Below, piece by piece: positions 14,616-23,320 of a stretch of DNA of 33,450 nt. A program made the translations under genes and the position numbers. Position 1 is the first letter of the stretch. Every line of letters begins with the position of its first letter. Under the pieces are notes generated by a model. The model worked only from the letters and a program-made list of their open reading frames with translations. It had not been told where the DNA came from and made no database searches. Source of the stretch: JANNRA01 sp031401035 (GTDB taxonomy: Bacteria > Desulfobacterota > Binatia > HRBIN30 > CADEER01); NCBI GenBank assembly GCA_031401035.1, contig JANNRA010000022.1, forward strand, positions 1 through 33,450, in the 5' to 3' direction.

Positions 14616-15500
14616 ATGCGCTGGGAAGACCAACGACGAAGCGAGAACGTCGAGGACCGCCGTGGTTCCGGCATGCCGCGGCGGCGCGGCATGGCGGTCG
14701 GCGGCGGCATCGGCGGCGGCACCATCCTGTTGATCCTGGCCATCGCCTTCCTCACCGGCGAGAACCCGCTGCGCCTGCTCGACGCGGTGGGCGGCGGGCC
14801 GTCGGTGTCGGTCGACGATCGCTTCGATCCCGGCGGCGGGCAGCCCGGGCAGGCCGGCGCACCGAGCGACCAGCTCGGCCAGTTCGCCTCGTCGGTCCTC
14901 GGCTCGACCGAGGACATCTGGGAGCAGCAGTTCGCGCGCGCCAGGGCCAGCTACCAACCGCCGGTGATGGTGCTCTTCTCCGGCGCGGTGCAGTCGGCCT
15001 GTGGCTACAACAGCGCCGCCGTCGGGCCCTTCTACTGTCCGCTCGACAGCAAGCTGTACCTCGACCTGTCGTTCTTCGACGAGCTCGAGCGCCGCTTCGG
15101 CGCGCCGGGCGACTTCGCGCAGGCCTACGTCATCGCGCACGAGGTCGGCCACCACGTGCAGAACCAGCTCGGCATCGCCGGCAAGGTGCATGAGGCGCGC
15201 CGCGGCGCGGGCTCGGAAGAGGAGGCCAACGCGCTGTCGGTGCGCATGGAGCTGCAGGCCGACTGCCTGGCCGGCGTCTGGGCGCACCACAGCAAGCTGC
15301 TCGAGTCGGGCGACGTCGAAGAGGGCCTGCGCGCCGCCAGCGCCATCGGCGACGACCGCATCCAGCGCCGCTCGCAGGGCTACACCGTGCCCGAGTCGTG
15401 GACGCACGGCTCCTCCGAGCAACGCGTGCGCTGGCTGCGCCGGGGCCTCGAGAGCGGCGACATCAACAGCTGCGACGTCTTCGCAGCCCGGGACCTCTGA
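14616..15500 (+). CDS. ypfJ: Neutral zinc metallopeptidase, YpfJ family
   Basis: A 294-residue membrane-anchored protein. The N-terminus is basic and glycine-rich (MRWEDQRRSENVEDRRGSGM), followed by a single transmembrane helix (about 33-47) and an extracytoplasmic catalytic domain. The zinc site is H175-E-V-G-H179, with downstream E212 and D216 in MELQADC, the arrangement of the YpfJ/DUF2300-like neutral zinc metallopeptidase group. ACGYNSAAVGPFYCP (128-142) with two cysteines is another family block. The C-terminus SSEQRVRWLRRG matches too. The length is normal for the family. The physiological substrate is unknown. The coding frame converges with the ClC gene across a palindromic repeat. 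Confidence 0.92.
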   Translation: MRWEDQRRSENVEDRRGSGMPRRRGMAVGGGIGGGTILLILAIAFLTGENPLRLLDAVGGGPSVSVDDRFDPGGGQPGQAGAPSDQLGQFASSVLGSTEDIWEQQFARARASYQPPVMVLFSGAVQSACGYNSAAVGPFYCPLDSKLYLDLSFFDELERRFGAPGDFAQAYVIAHEVGHHVQNQLGIAGKVHEARRGAGSEEEANALSVRMELQADCLAGVWAHHSKLLESGDVEEGLRAASAIGDDRIQRRSQGYTVPESWTHGSSEQRVRWLRRGLESGDINSCDVFAARDL

Positions 15501-15514
15501 GGAAAGAAAGAGGC

Positions 15515-15596
15515 TTCAACGCGAAGACGCGAAGCACGGACGACCCCCTAGATCTTCGCTCCGCGACGCTTCGCGTCTTCGCGCCTTCGCGTTGAA
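15515..15596. repeat. Palindromic intergenic repeat of GCGAAG units
   Basis: The left arm (15515-15534) and the right arm (15569-15596) are inverted copies built from the units TTCAACGCGAAG and ACGCGAAG. The right arm carries one additional 8-base unit (GCGCGAAG in reverse). The element fills the gap between the convergent metallopeptidase and ClC genes and could act as a bidirectional terminator. Similar GCGAAGACGCGAAG palindromes are scattered between genes in several GC-rich phyla, so a mobile or dispersed origin is likely. Confidence 0.7.
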
Positions 15597-15603
15597 GTCC
15601 TCT

Positions 15604-16809
15604 TCAGGTCCTCTGCTCCACCTGCGCTTCGGAGACCGACGCTTCGCCCATGAGGAGTTGGCCGAGGGCGATAGCGGCGAGGGCGGCGATGGAGAGTTCG
15701 ACGCTACCGCTCTGTTCGCCGACGTAGAGCATGCAGGCGAGCGGCAGGCGGTAGCCGGAGGCGAGGAAGCAGGCGGCGCCGAGCAGGGCGAGCTGGTGCG
15801 TCTCACCGCGGCCGCAGGCCTGGGCGACGAGCTGGCCGAGGAAGGCGCCGTTGCAGGCCAGCGAGGTGAAGACGCCGCCGCCGCCGGCGCCGTAGACGCA
15901 GATCAGGTTGGCGCCGGCCCGCACCGCCAGCACGGCGGCGATGAGGCCGAGCGGTTGCGGCGTCGCGGTGAGCCAGGCGGCGGCGATGTAGCCGGGCCCG
16001 AAGGTGATCCAGGCGCCGGCGAGGTGGAAGCCGGCGGCGGCGAGCAGCCCCAGGGCGACGCCGCCGATAACGGCGCGCTGCCAGCGCTCCTGGCGGCGGC
16101 CGAGGCGGCGCAGGATCTCCTCGGCACCGGCGAACAGGCGCGCGCCGAGGCCGCAGGCGAGGGCGACGCACAGCGCGGCGGCGACGAAGGTGGCGTCGAT
16201 CTCGGGCAGGCCGCCGAGCGGCACGAGATGGCGCGTGCCGATGATCGCGTCGCGCGTCAGGTAGGCGCACACCGCCGCGATGGCGCACGGCGCCAGGCGC
16301 GGCGCGTCGATGTCGCGCTTGAACGGCACCTCGATGCCGTACAGCGCGCCGACCGCCGGCGAGGAGAACACCGCGGCGATGCCGGCGCTGGCGCCGGCGG
16401 CGAGCAGGCCGCGGCGTTGCACCTCGCTCGCCTGCCAGCGCGACAGCACCTGACTCCAGGCGGCGCCGATCAGCGCCGAGGGCGATTCGAAGCCCTGCGC
16501 GCCGCCGAGTCCAACGGTTGCCGCCGCGGCCAGCAGCCGGCCGGGCACCTGGCGCAGCGGCAGGCGGCCGCCGGGCGTGTGGTAGGTGGTGATGTAGAGT
16601 TCGGAGGTCGCCGGTGTCGTAGCGCGCGTGACGAAGCGCGTCGCCAGCCACGTCAGCGGCAGCGCCAGGGCGGAGACCGCCGCCGGCCAGTAGCCGGGCA
16701 GCAGGCCGAGCTGGCCGAGGGCGACGTGCTCGGCCAGATAGGAGATCACGGCCACGCAGGCGCCGGTCAGCACGCCGATCGCCGCCGGCATGATGAGCTG
16801 CCACAGCAT
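15604..16809 (-). CDS. Divergent ClC family chloride channel/transporter
   Basis: A 401-residue polytopic membrane protein of the ClC family. The usual GREGP motif reads GFESP (106-110), retaining the gating glutamate as E108, followed by SALIGAAW. The GSGIP motif is replaced by ATSELYI near residue 70, and the third filter motif GxFxP appears as GVFTS (312-316). Other family blocks are GASAGIAAVFSSPAVGALYG (138-157) and the C-terminal SGYRLPLACMLYVGE. No cytoplasmic CBS domains follow. A retained gating glutamate usually indicates proton-coupled exchange; the altered filter leaves ion choice open. The start is taken as ATG at 16809; a TTG at 16845 would add twelve residues. Confidence 0.85.
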   Translation of the reverse strand: MLWQLIMPAAIGVLTGACVAVISYLAEHVALGQLGLLPGYWPAAVSALALPLTWLATRFVTRATTPATSELYITTYHTPGGRLPLRQVPGRLLAAAATVGLGGAQGFESPSALIGAAWSQVLSRWQASEVQRRGLLAAGASAGIAAVFSSPAVGALYGIEVPFKRDIDAPRLAPCAIAAVCAYLTRDAIIGTRHLVPLGGLPEIDATFVAAALCVALACGLGARLFAGAEEILRRLGRRQERWQRAVIGGVALGLLAAAGFHLAGAWITFGPGYIAAAWLTATPQPLGLIAAVLAVRAGANLICVYGAGGGGVFTSLACNGAFLGQLVAQACGRGETHQLALLGAACFLASGYRLPLACMLYVGEQSGSVELSIAALAAIALGQLLMGEASVSEAQVEQRT

Positions 16810-16914
16810 GCGCGGCTGCGTCTCAGAATCGCGGCAGGGAGACAAGCGCTGCTGGAGGACGCCGCCCAGCCGCCGCGTTGCTCCTGCCGCCGCGTTGCCC
16901 TACACACAGCCCGC

Positions 16915-18312
16915 ATGCGCCACTTCGATCTGTGCGTCGTCGGCAGCGGGCCCGGCGGGCAGAAGGCGGCGATCCAGGCCGCCAAGCTCGGCAAGCGGGT
17001 GTGCGTCGTCGAGCAGCGCGAGCAGGTCGGCGGGGTCGCCGTCCACACCGGGACCATCCCCTCCAAAGCGCTGCGCGAGGTCATCCTGCGCGCCGGCGGT
17101 GTCGCCCCGGGCGCGCCGCGCGTCACCGACTTCCGCGATGCCGGCCAGCGCGCCAGCCTGCGCACGTTGTGGCAGCACTACCAGGGCGTCATCGCCACCG
17201 AGACCGAGATCGTGCGCGAGCAGCTCGCTCGCAACGACATCGCCCTCATCACCGGCCAGGCGCGCTTCGACGACCCGCACACGCTCACCGCCGCCGGGGC
17301 GACGGCGCGCGAGACGGTCACCGCCGAGCATGTGGTGCTGGCGGTCGGCACGGTGCCGGCACGGCCGCCGGCGGTGCCCTTCGATGCCGCGACGATCATC
17401 ACCACCGACGAGCTCTTCACCCTGCCGGCCATCCCGCATTCACTGATCATCGTCGGCGGCGGCGTCATCGGCACCGAGTACGCCTCGATGCTGTCGGTGC
17501 TCGGCGTGCGGGTGACGCTCATCGATACCCGCCCGCGCCTGCTCGACTTCGTCGACGGCGAGGTGGTCGAGGCGCTGCAGTACCATCTGCGCCAGGGCGG
17601 CATGACGCTGCGCCTCGGCGAACAGGTGGCGGCGATCCGCCGCGCCGCCGGCGCCGCCACGGCGGCGGAAGTGGAGCTCGAGAGCGGCAAGACGGTGGTC
17701 GCCGACTGCCTGCTGTACTGCGTCGGCCGGCAGGGTGCGACCGACGCCCTGCAACTACAGGCCGCCGGCCTGACGGTCGATGCGCGCGGCCGCCTCGCCG
17801 TCGACCAGGACTACCGCACCGTCGTGCCGCACGTCTTCGCCGTCGGCGACGTCATCGGCTTTCCCGCCCTCGCCTCGACCAGCATGGAGCAGGGACGGGT
17901 GGCCGCCTGCCGCATGTTCGGCGCGCGCTGCGACTCGATGATGCAGACGCTGCCCTACGGCATCTACGCGATTCCCGAGATCTCCATGGTCGGCCGCACC
18001 GAGGATCAGCTGACGCGCGACGCCGTGCCGTACGAGACCGGCGTCGCCCAGTACCGTGAGATCGCGCGCGGCCAGCTGCTCGGCGACGAGATCGGCATGC
18101 TCAAGCTGCTCATCGAGCCCGACACGCACGCCGTGCTCGGTGTGCACATCATCGGTACCGGCGCGACGGAGCTGATCCACATCGGCCAAGCGGTGATCGC
18201 CCTCGGCGGCACCGCCGACTACTTCGTCGACGCCGTGTTCAACTACCCGACCCTCGCCGAGTGCTACCGCGTCGCCGCCCTGAACGCCCTGAACAAGCAG
18301 CACAATCGATGA
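16915..18312 (+). CDS. sthA: Soluble pyridine nucleotide transhydrogenase (Si-specific)
   Basis: A 465-residue flavoprotein of the pyridine nucleotide-disulfide oxidoreductase family. The FAD motif is GSGPGG (10-15), and the active-site region reads VGGVAVHTGTIPSKALRE (38-55). The redox Cys pair of disulfide reductases is absent and HTGTIPSK is typical of soluble transhydrogenases. A second Rossmann motif, IIVGGGVIGTEYASML, binds NAD(P), and AVGDVIGFPALASTSMEQGR closes the FAD site. The C-terminal dimer domain has GVHIIGTGATELIHIGQ. It equilibrates NADPH with NAD+. Its stop overlaps the MscS start by four bases (ATGA), so the two are co-translated. Confidence 0.93.
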   Translation: MRHFDLCVVGSGPGGQKAAIQAAKLGKRVCVVEQREQVGGVAVHTGTIPSKALREVILRAGGVAPGAPRVTDFRDAGQRASLRTLWQHYQGVIATETEIVREQLARNDIALITGQARFDDPHTLTAAGATARETVTAEHVVLAVGTVPARPPAVPFDAATIITTDELFTLPAIPHSLIIVGGGVIGTEYASMLSVLGVRVTLIDTRPRLLDFVDGEVVEALQYHLRQGGMTLRLGEQVAAIRRAAGAATAAEVELESGKTVVADCLLYCVGRQGATDALQLQAAGLTVDARGRLAVDQDYRTVVPHVFAVGDVIGFPALASTSMEQGRVAACRMFGARCDSMMQTLPYGIYAIPEISMVGRTEDQLTRDAVPYETGVAQYREIARGQLLGDEIGMLKLLIEPDTHAVLGVHIIGTGATELIHIGQAVIALGGTADYFVDAVFNYPTLAECYRVAALNALNKQHNR

Positions 18313-20837
18313 CCGCCCCCGTCGATCCGCGCACCCCGCCCGGCGCCGCACCGAGGTCCCTTCTCGCGCCGGGAGAGGGGCAGGGTGAGGGGATTCCGAC
18401 CCGCCTCCTGCTGCTGATCCTCCTCGCGCCGCTCCTCCTCGGCAGGCCGAGCGGCGCGCAGCCGACGCCCGAGCCGACCGCGGCGGTGGCGGCGACGCCG
18501 ACCGCCGCTGCGATTCCCCTCGCCGATGTGGCGGGACGCAGCGACGAGGTCGGCGTCTACCTGACGCAGGTCGAGGAGCGGGCGCGGCAGGAGGGGGAGG
18601 CGACGGCGATCGCCGCGGGGCTGCCGCAGACCGCCGTGCAGGTGCGCGAGAAGGCCGCCGCGACGACGGCGCTGCTCGGCGGCGACAGCCCGGCGCTGCG
18701 CGACATCGACAATCTGGCCGAGGCCTGGCGTATGCTGCGCAGCCAGCTCGACGACTGGAGCGCGACGCTGACGACGCAGGTCACGCAGCTCGACCAGGAG
18801 GTCGCCGGCCTGGACCGCCTGCGCCGGGTGTGGCGCGCGACGCGCGAGCAGGCGCGCGTCGAGTCGGCGCCGCCGGCGGTGCTGGAGCGCATCGGCACCA
18901 CCCTCGAGGCCATCGGCACCCTGCGCAAGGGACTCGACGAGCGGCGCAAGCAGCTGCTGGTGCTGCAGGGCACGGTGGTCGAGCAGTCCGCCGCGACGCG
19001 CGAACCGCTGCGCGCGCTCGGCAGCGTGCGCCGCCAGGGCTTCGGACGCCTGCTGGTCGCCGACAGCAAACCGGTGTGGGCGCTGTACCCCGCTGCGGGC
19101 GTCGGCTCGGCGCTGCGCGCCGCCCTGGCGGCGACGGCCGAGGAGCTGTCGGTCACCCGCCGCTACCTCGACGCACACCGGTCGCGCCTGCTGCTGCAGT
19201 TCGCCTGCTTCGCGCTGCTCGCCTGGGCGCTGTACCGGGCGCGGCCGCGCCTCGCCGCCCTGGCCGCCGACGATCCCAGCATGGCGCGCGGCGCGCGCAT
19301 CTTCGACGCGCCGATGTCGGCCGCGGCGCTGGTGCTGCTCGTCGCCTCCGGCTGGTTCCTGCCCGACGCGCCGCTGCTGCTCATCGACCTCATCGGGTTG
19401 GTCGCCCTGCTGCCGACGCTGCTGGTGCTGCGGCGCGTCATCGACCCGCCGGCGGTGCCGGCGCTGTGGGCGCTCGGTATCTTCTACGTCGTCGATCAGG
19501 CGACCCGCTTCCTCTCCTCGCAGCCGTTTCTCGAGCAGGCGCTGTTCAGCCTCGAGCGCCTCGGCATCGTCGCCTTCCTGGTCTGGTTCCTGCGCAGCGG
19601 TCGCTTTCGTGCCATGTGGGAGGCGGACTCGCGCTGGGCGGCCAGCGCCGAACGCGGCGCCGGCACGCTCATCGTCCTGGTCGGCTTCAGCGCCGTCGCC
19701 GGCGCCCTCGGCTACATGCAGTTGTCGCGCTATCTGCAGGAGGCGCTGGTCGACAGCGCCTACGCCGCCCTGGTGCTCTACGGTTCCCTGCAGGTGCTCG
19801 AGGCGCTGTGGGCGTCGCTGTTGCGCACCCGCCTGGCGCGCCGCCTGCATATGGTCGACGCGCACCGCGCCCTGCTGCAGCGCCGCGGCGAGCGCCTGCT
19901 CGGCTGGCTCGCCTTCGCCGCCTGGGTGCTGGTCTCGCTGCGCAACGCGCGCGTCCTCGACATCCTTCTGCCGGCGTTGCGCGGGCTGTTAGGCGGACAG
20001 CTGACGGTCGGCTCGCTGACGCTCTCGCTCGGCGCGGTGCTGGCCTTCGCCGTCACCGTCTGGCTGAGTTTTGTCGTCTCGCGCTTCGTGCGCTTCGTGC
20101 TGGCCGAGGACGTCTACCCGCGCGTCGCCCTGGCGCCGGGCATGCCCTATGCCCTGTCGAGCCTGCTGCACTATGCCATCTTGTTGGTCGGGTTCTTCAT
20201 GGCGATGGCGGCGACGGGCATCGACATGAACCGCTTCACGATCCTCGCCGGCGCCTTCGGCGTCGGCATCGGCTTCGGCATGCAGAACATCGTCAACAAT
20301 TTCGTCTCCGGTCTCATCCTGCTCTTCGAGCGGCCGATGAAGGTCGGCGACACCATCCAGCTCGCGCAGCTCTCCGGCGAGGTGAAGCATATCGGTATTC
20401 GCTCGAGCATCGTCCGCACCTTCGACGGCGCCGACGTGATCGTGCCGAACGGCGACTTCATCTCCGGCGCGGTGACCAACTGGACCTTTTCCGACCGTCG
20501 CCGGCGCATCGACCTGCCGCTCGGCGTCGCTTACGGCAGCGACCCCGAGCAGGTGTTGGCATTGCTGCGGCGCGTCGCCGGCGGACATCCATTGGTGATC
20601 GAGCAGCCGGCGCCGACGGCACTCTTCCTCGGCTTCGGCGCCGCCGCGCTCAACTTCGAGCTGCGCTGCTGGACCGACACCTTCGACCAGGCGGTGACGA
20701 CGCGCAGCGAGCTGGCGGTGGCGGTCAATGCGGCGTTGGCCGAGGCCGGCATCGACATCGCGTCCCCGCAGCGCGACACGCGCCTGAGCAGCGGCGACGA
20801 GCCGCTCACCATCCGCGTCGTCGGCGACAAGGCGTGA
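18309..20837 (+). CDS. Large mechanosensitive channel, MscS/MscK family
   Basis: An 842-residue inner-membrane protein. An unusual leader of about 30 residues, part of it encoded by a dispersed repeat, precedes a signal-like hydrophobic stretch (LLLLILLAPLLLG) and a periplasmic coiled-coil region (about residues 75-260: LTTQVTQLDQEVAGLDRL and neighbours). About ten transmembrane helices follow. The MscS core starts near residue 620: the pore helix GAFGVGIGFGMQNIVNNFVS and the beta domain FERPMKVGDTIQLAQLSGEV, then VPNGDFISGAVTNWTFSD. This is the layout of MscK/YjeP-type channels, which release solutes during osmotic downshock. It starts inside the stop codon of the transhydrogenase gene. An earlier GTG at 18261 is open but lies within that gene. 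Confidence 0.92.
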   Translation: MTAPVDPRTPPGAAPRSLLAPGEGQGEGIPTRLLLLILLAPLLLGRPSGAQPTPEPTAAVAATPTAAAIPLADVAGRSDEVGVYLTQVEERARQEGEATAIAAGLPQTAVQVREKAAATTALLGGDSPALRDIDNLAEAWRMLRSQLDDWSATLTTQVTQLDQEVAGLDRLRRVWRATREQARVESAPPAVLERIGTTLEAIGTLRKGLDERRKQLLVLQGTVVEQSAATREPLRALGSVRRQGFGRLLVADSKPVWALYPAAGVGSALRAALAATAEELSVTRRYLDAHRSRLLLQFACFALLAWALYRARPRLAALAADDPSMARGARIFDAPMSAAALVLLVASGWFLPDAPLLLIDLIGLVALLPTLLVLRRVIDPPAVPALWALGIFYVVDQATRFLSSQPFLEQALFSLERLGIVAFLVWFLRSGRFRAMWEADSRWAASAERGAGTLIVLVGFSAVAGALGYMQLSRYLQEALVDSAYAALVLYGSLQVLEALWASLLRTRLARRLHMVDAHRALLQRRGERLLGWLAFAAWVLVSLRNARVLDILLPALRGLLGGQLTVGSLTLSLGAVLAFAVTVWLSFVVSRFVRFVLAEDVYPRVALAPGMPYALSSLLHYAILLVGFFMAMAATGIDMNRFTILAGAFGVGIGFGMQNIVNNFVSGLILLFERPMKVGDTIQLAQLSGEVKHIGIRSSIVRTFDGADVIVPNGDFISGAVTNWTFSDRRRRIDLPLGVAYGSDPEQVLALLRRVAGGHPLVIEQPAPTALFLGFGAAALNFELRCWTDTFDQAVTTRSELAVAVNAALAEAGIDIASPQRDTRLSSGDEPLTIRVVGDKA
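18355..18393. repeat. Dispersed GC-rich repeat inside the MscS leader
   Basis: The segment is a run of CCCTTCTC, a short GC loop, then GGGAGAGGGG followed by CAGGGTGAGGGGA. It can form an imperfect hairpin. It resembles a very common intergenic palindrome of GC-rich proteobacteria and allied phyla that is normally found between genes. Here it lies in frame between the start codon and the signal-like segment of the channel gene and encodes the odd string LLAPGEGQGEGI. Confidence 0.55.
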
Positions 20838-20905
20838 TCAGTCCCCGCCGCCGCCGGGCGGTGGGGGCCATTGCACGACCGCGTCGATGGCCGCACATTG
20901 GGGTC

Positions 20906-21811
20906 ATGCCCGTCACCGACCCGCGCTCCTCTGCCCCGCGACGTGTGGCTGTCGCCGCCCTGCTCGTCGCTGGCCTCGCTGGCCTGGGGTACGTCACCTG
21001 GCGCCCCGGCGGCACGCCGCTCGCCGCGGGCCCCGCCCCGACGACGCCGCGGCAGCCGGCAGGCGCCGCCGCCGGCGACAGCCGGCGTGCCGCCAGCGCC
21101 CTGGCGCGGCAGGTCGGTCGGCTGACGGAAGCGCTGGCGGCGGAAGGCGCCGCGCGGCAGCGCCTCGAAGAGCGCCTGGCGAGCATCGAAGCGCAGCTCA
21201 CGGACCTGTATGCCGCCGGTGCCGACACCGCGGCGTCGCGTCCGTCCGCGCTTCCAGAGGCGCCGTCGGCGGCCGCCGATCCCCCGCCGGCCGATGCGGC
21301 AGGCACGGCCATGGAGCGGGCCCTGGTCGCCGCCGGCATCGATGTGGCGACGGCGACGGATATCAAGCGCCGCCGCGACGAGTTGACGATGGCCGAGATC
21401 ACCCTCAGCGATCAGGCGACGCGCGAGCAGTGGCTCGAGACGCCGCGCTTCGCGCAGGCCATGGCCACGCTGGCGGCACAGCGGACGTCGATCCGCGACG
21501 AGATTGGCGATGACAGCTACGATCGCTATCTCGCCGCGCGCGGCGAGCCCAACCGGGTGCGCGTCGATGAAGTGTTGGCGGAGACGGCCGCCGCCGCGGC
21601 CGGCCTCCAGGCCGGTGATGTCGTGCTGCGCTATGGGGCGGCGCGCATTTTCGCGCCCGACGACCTGGTGACCGAGACGCGCGGCGGCACCGCCGGCGAG
21701 GTGGTGCGGGTCGAGGTGCTGCGTCAGGGGCAGCGGTTCGAGGTCACGGTGCCGCGCGGCCCGCTCGGCCTGCGCATCGCCGCCAGTCAGGGCTCCCCCG
21801 GCGAGGGTTGA
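20906..21811 (+). CDS. Membrane-anchored coiled-coil/PDZ domain protein
   Basis: A 301-residue protein. A single N-terminal transmembrane helix (VAVAALLVAGLAGLGYVTW, about 14-32) is followed by an Ala/Pro-rich linker, a short coiled coil (about 58-103, with LTEALAAEG and LEERLASIEAQL), a helical middle part and a C-terminal PDZ domain (about 213-292: VRVDEVLAETAAAAAGLQAG, then DVVLRYG). PDZ domains bind C-terminal peptides, and membrane-anchored forms often assist periplasmic proteases or secretion. There is no protease domain. It lies 68 bases after the MscS gene on the same strand and is probably in the same transcription unit. I do not recognise a named family. Confidence 0.82.
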   Translation: MPVTDPRSSAPRRVAVAALLVAGLAGLGYVTWRPGGTPLAAGPAPTTPRQPAGAAAGDSRRAASALARQVGRLTEALAAEGAARQRLEERLASIEAQLTDLYAAGADTAASRPSALPEAPSAAADPPPADAAGTAMERALVAAGIDVATATDIKRRRDELTMAEITLSDQATREQWLETPRFAQAMATLAAQRTSIRDEIGDDSYDRYLAARGEPNRVRVDEVLAETAAAAAGLQAGDVVLRYGAARIFAPDDLVTETRGGTAGEVVRVEVLRQGQRFEVTVPRGPLGLRIAASQGSPGEG

Positions 21812-21863
21812 CGCGGTAACCGCCGCGGCCCCGGCGCCTGCGCCTCGCCGGTGCGCGCCCGCA

Positions 21864-21885
21864 GGTCGCGCCGCCGCCCGCGACC
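21864..21885. terminator. Stem-loop between convergent PDZ and histidine kinase genes
   Basis: GGTCGCG (21864-21870) pairs with CGCGACC (21879-21885) around an 8-base loop. It lies between two convergent stops. No T-run follows on either strand, so classification as a terminator is tentative; factor-dependent termination is more usual at this GC content. Confidence 0.35.
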
Positions 21886-21887
21886 GC

Positions 21888-23285
21888 TCAGGAGGCACGG
21901 GCCGGCGGCGCGCCGGCCGGCAGCGAGAAGCGGAAGGTGGTGCAGTCGTCGTCGAGCGGCGTCGTCCACAGCCGGCCGCCGTGCGACTCGACGATCGAAC
22001 GGCTGATGACGAGGCCGAGTCCGAGACCGTGCGCCTTGGTGGTGACGAAGGGCGTGAAGAGGCGCTCCCTGAGGTCGGGCGCGAGCCCTAGGCCGGTATC
22101 GCGCACGGCGACCTGGACCTCGCCGCCAGCCACCGTGGTGGCGACCACCACCTCGCGGCGCGCGCCACGCGTCAGCGCCGCGGCCTGCACGCCGTTCAGC
22201 ATCAGGTTGAGCATCACCTGTTCTATCTGCGCGCCGTCGGCATGGATGGCGGGCAGGTTGGCGCCGCCCTCGAGGCGGACGGTGACCCCGTGTTCGCGCG
22301 CCTGCGGCGCGATGACGCGCACCGCATCGCTGGCCAGCGCATTGACGTCGAGGTCGCGGCTGATCGTCGTGTCTTCCCGGATCAGGTCGCGGATGCTGCG
22401 CAGGATCTGCCCGGCCCGCAGGCCCTCGTGCGTGATCTGCTCGCATGCCTCGCGCAGCGCCGGCAGATCGACCCGATCGCCGCGCAGGCGCTGCACGGCC
22501 CCCTGCGCGTAGTTGGTGATCGCACACAAGGGTTGATTGATCTCGTGCGCCAGGGCGGAGGCCATCTCGCCGATGGTGTGGCGACGCAGCGCGTGCGCCA
22601 GATGGGCCTGGTGGCGGTGCAGCTCCTCGTGCGCCCGCTCGAGCGCCGCGGTGCGTTCGCTGACGCGCTGCTCGAGGCGTGCTGCCAGGCGGCGGACGGC
22701 GCGCTCGGCGCGGCGCCGATCGAGCAGCTCACGACGGTGCCCGCGCCGATAGCGGGTGACCTCGCGGGCGGCGACGAACGACAGCGCGAAACTGATGATG
22801 ACGGCGATGGCGGGATCGCCGCCGAGCGTCGCCAGGGTGCCGTCGGCGTGGTACGCCGCCGCCGCCAGGGCGGCCGCCGCGACGCTCACCGTCGCCAGCT
22901 GCGGCCACAGCCCCCAGGGCATGATGGCGGCGGTCGTCAACGCCGCGCCGACGAACAGGATGGCGGTGGTGCCGTGCTCGGGGTTGTCCATGTTCGCCCG
23001 CGCCAGCGCGGTGAGCGCGTAGGCGATCGACACCGAGGCCATCGACACCCCCAGGGCGTGCCGCATCACCCAGGGCTGCTGCAGGACGATCAGGCCGAGC
23101 CCCGACAGCGCGATGCCGAGCAGGTGCAGCAGCACCGACGGCCCCGGCAGCGCCTGCGTCGAGGAGGCCTGGAACGCGGTGAAGATACAGGCGCCGACGA
23201 GGCAGATGACCAGGACGAGCCGCGTGCGCCGCACCAGCAACTGGCTGGTCGACAGCAAGAAACTATCGCCTCGAATTGAAATCAT
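21888..23285 (-). CDS. Membrane sensor histidine kinase, orphan
   Basis: A 465-residue sensor kinase. About six transmembrane helices occupy residues 22-174 with only short loops, so the sensor is likely embedded in the membrane. A coiled linker (about 185-230) leads to the dimerisation box MASALAHEINQPLCAITNYA, with the phosphoacceptor His247. The ATPase domain has the N box NLMLNGVQAA, the D box DTGLGLAP, and a G2 box HGLGLGLVISRSIV. The HEINQPL form is typical of FixL/DctB-like kinases. No response regulator is encoded beside it, so its partner is elsewhere. The start ATG follows two small palindromes in the 69-base gap after the upstream fusion gene on the same strand. Confidence 0.92.
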   Translation of the reverse strand: MISIRGDSFLLSTSQLLVRRTRLVLVICLVGACIFTAFQASSTQALPGPSVLLHLLGIALSGLGLIVLQQPWVMRHALGVSMASVSIAYALTALARANMDNPEHGTTAILFVGAALTTAAIMPWGLWPQLATVSVAAAALAAAAYHADGTLATLGGDPAIAVIISFALSFVAAREVTRYRRGHRRELLDRRRAERAVRRLAARLEQRVSERTAALERAHEELHRHQAHLAHALRRHTIGEMASALAHEINQPLCAITNYAQGAVQRLRGDRVDLPALREACEQITHEGLRAGQILRSIRDLIREDTTISRDLDVNALASDAVRVIAPQAREHGVTVRLEGGANLPAIHADGAQIEQVMLNLMLNGVQAAALTRGARREVVVATTVAGGEVQVAVRDTGLGLAPDLRERLFTPFVTTKAHGLGLGLVISRSIVESHGGRLWTTPLDDDCTTFRFSLPAGAPPARAS

Positions 23286-23297
23286 TGCATGCCGTTG

Positions 23298-23320
23298 GCG
23301 CTAGCGCGGATACAGGTATC
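23298..23320. promoter_or_regulatory. Paired palindromes upstream of the histidine kinase
   Basis: GCGCTAGCGC (23298-23307) is a perfect 10-base palindrome. It is followed at once by GATAC-AG-GTATC (23309-23320), a 12-base dyad in a locally AT-richer patch. They lie 13 to 35 bases before the histidine kinase ATG, where a regulator or the core promoter would sit. No factor can be assigned. Confidence 0.35.

Noticed and set aside
15001..18312. A 1103-codon plus-strand frame ending with the transhydrogenase
   Set aside because: The first part is out of frame within the metallopeptidase gene and antisense to the ClC gene; the real start is at 16915.
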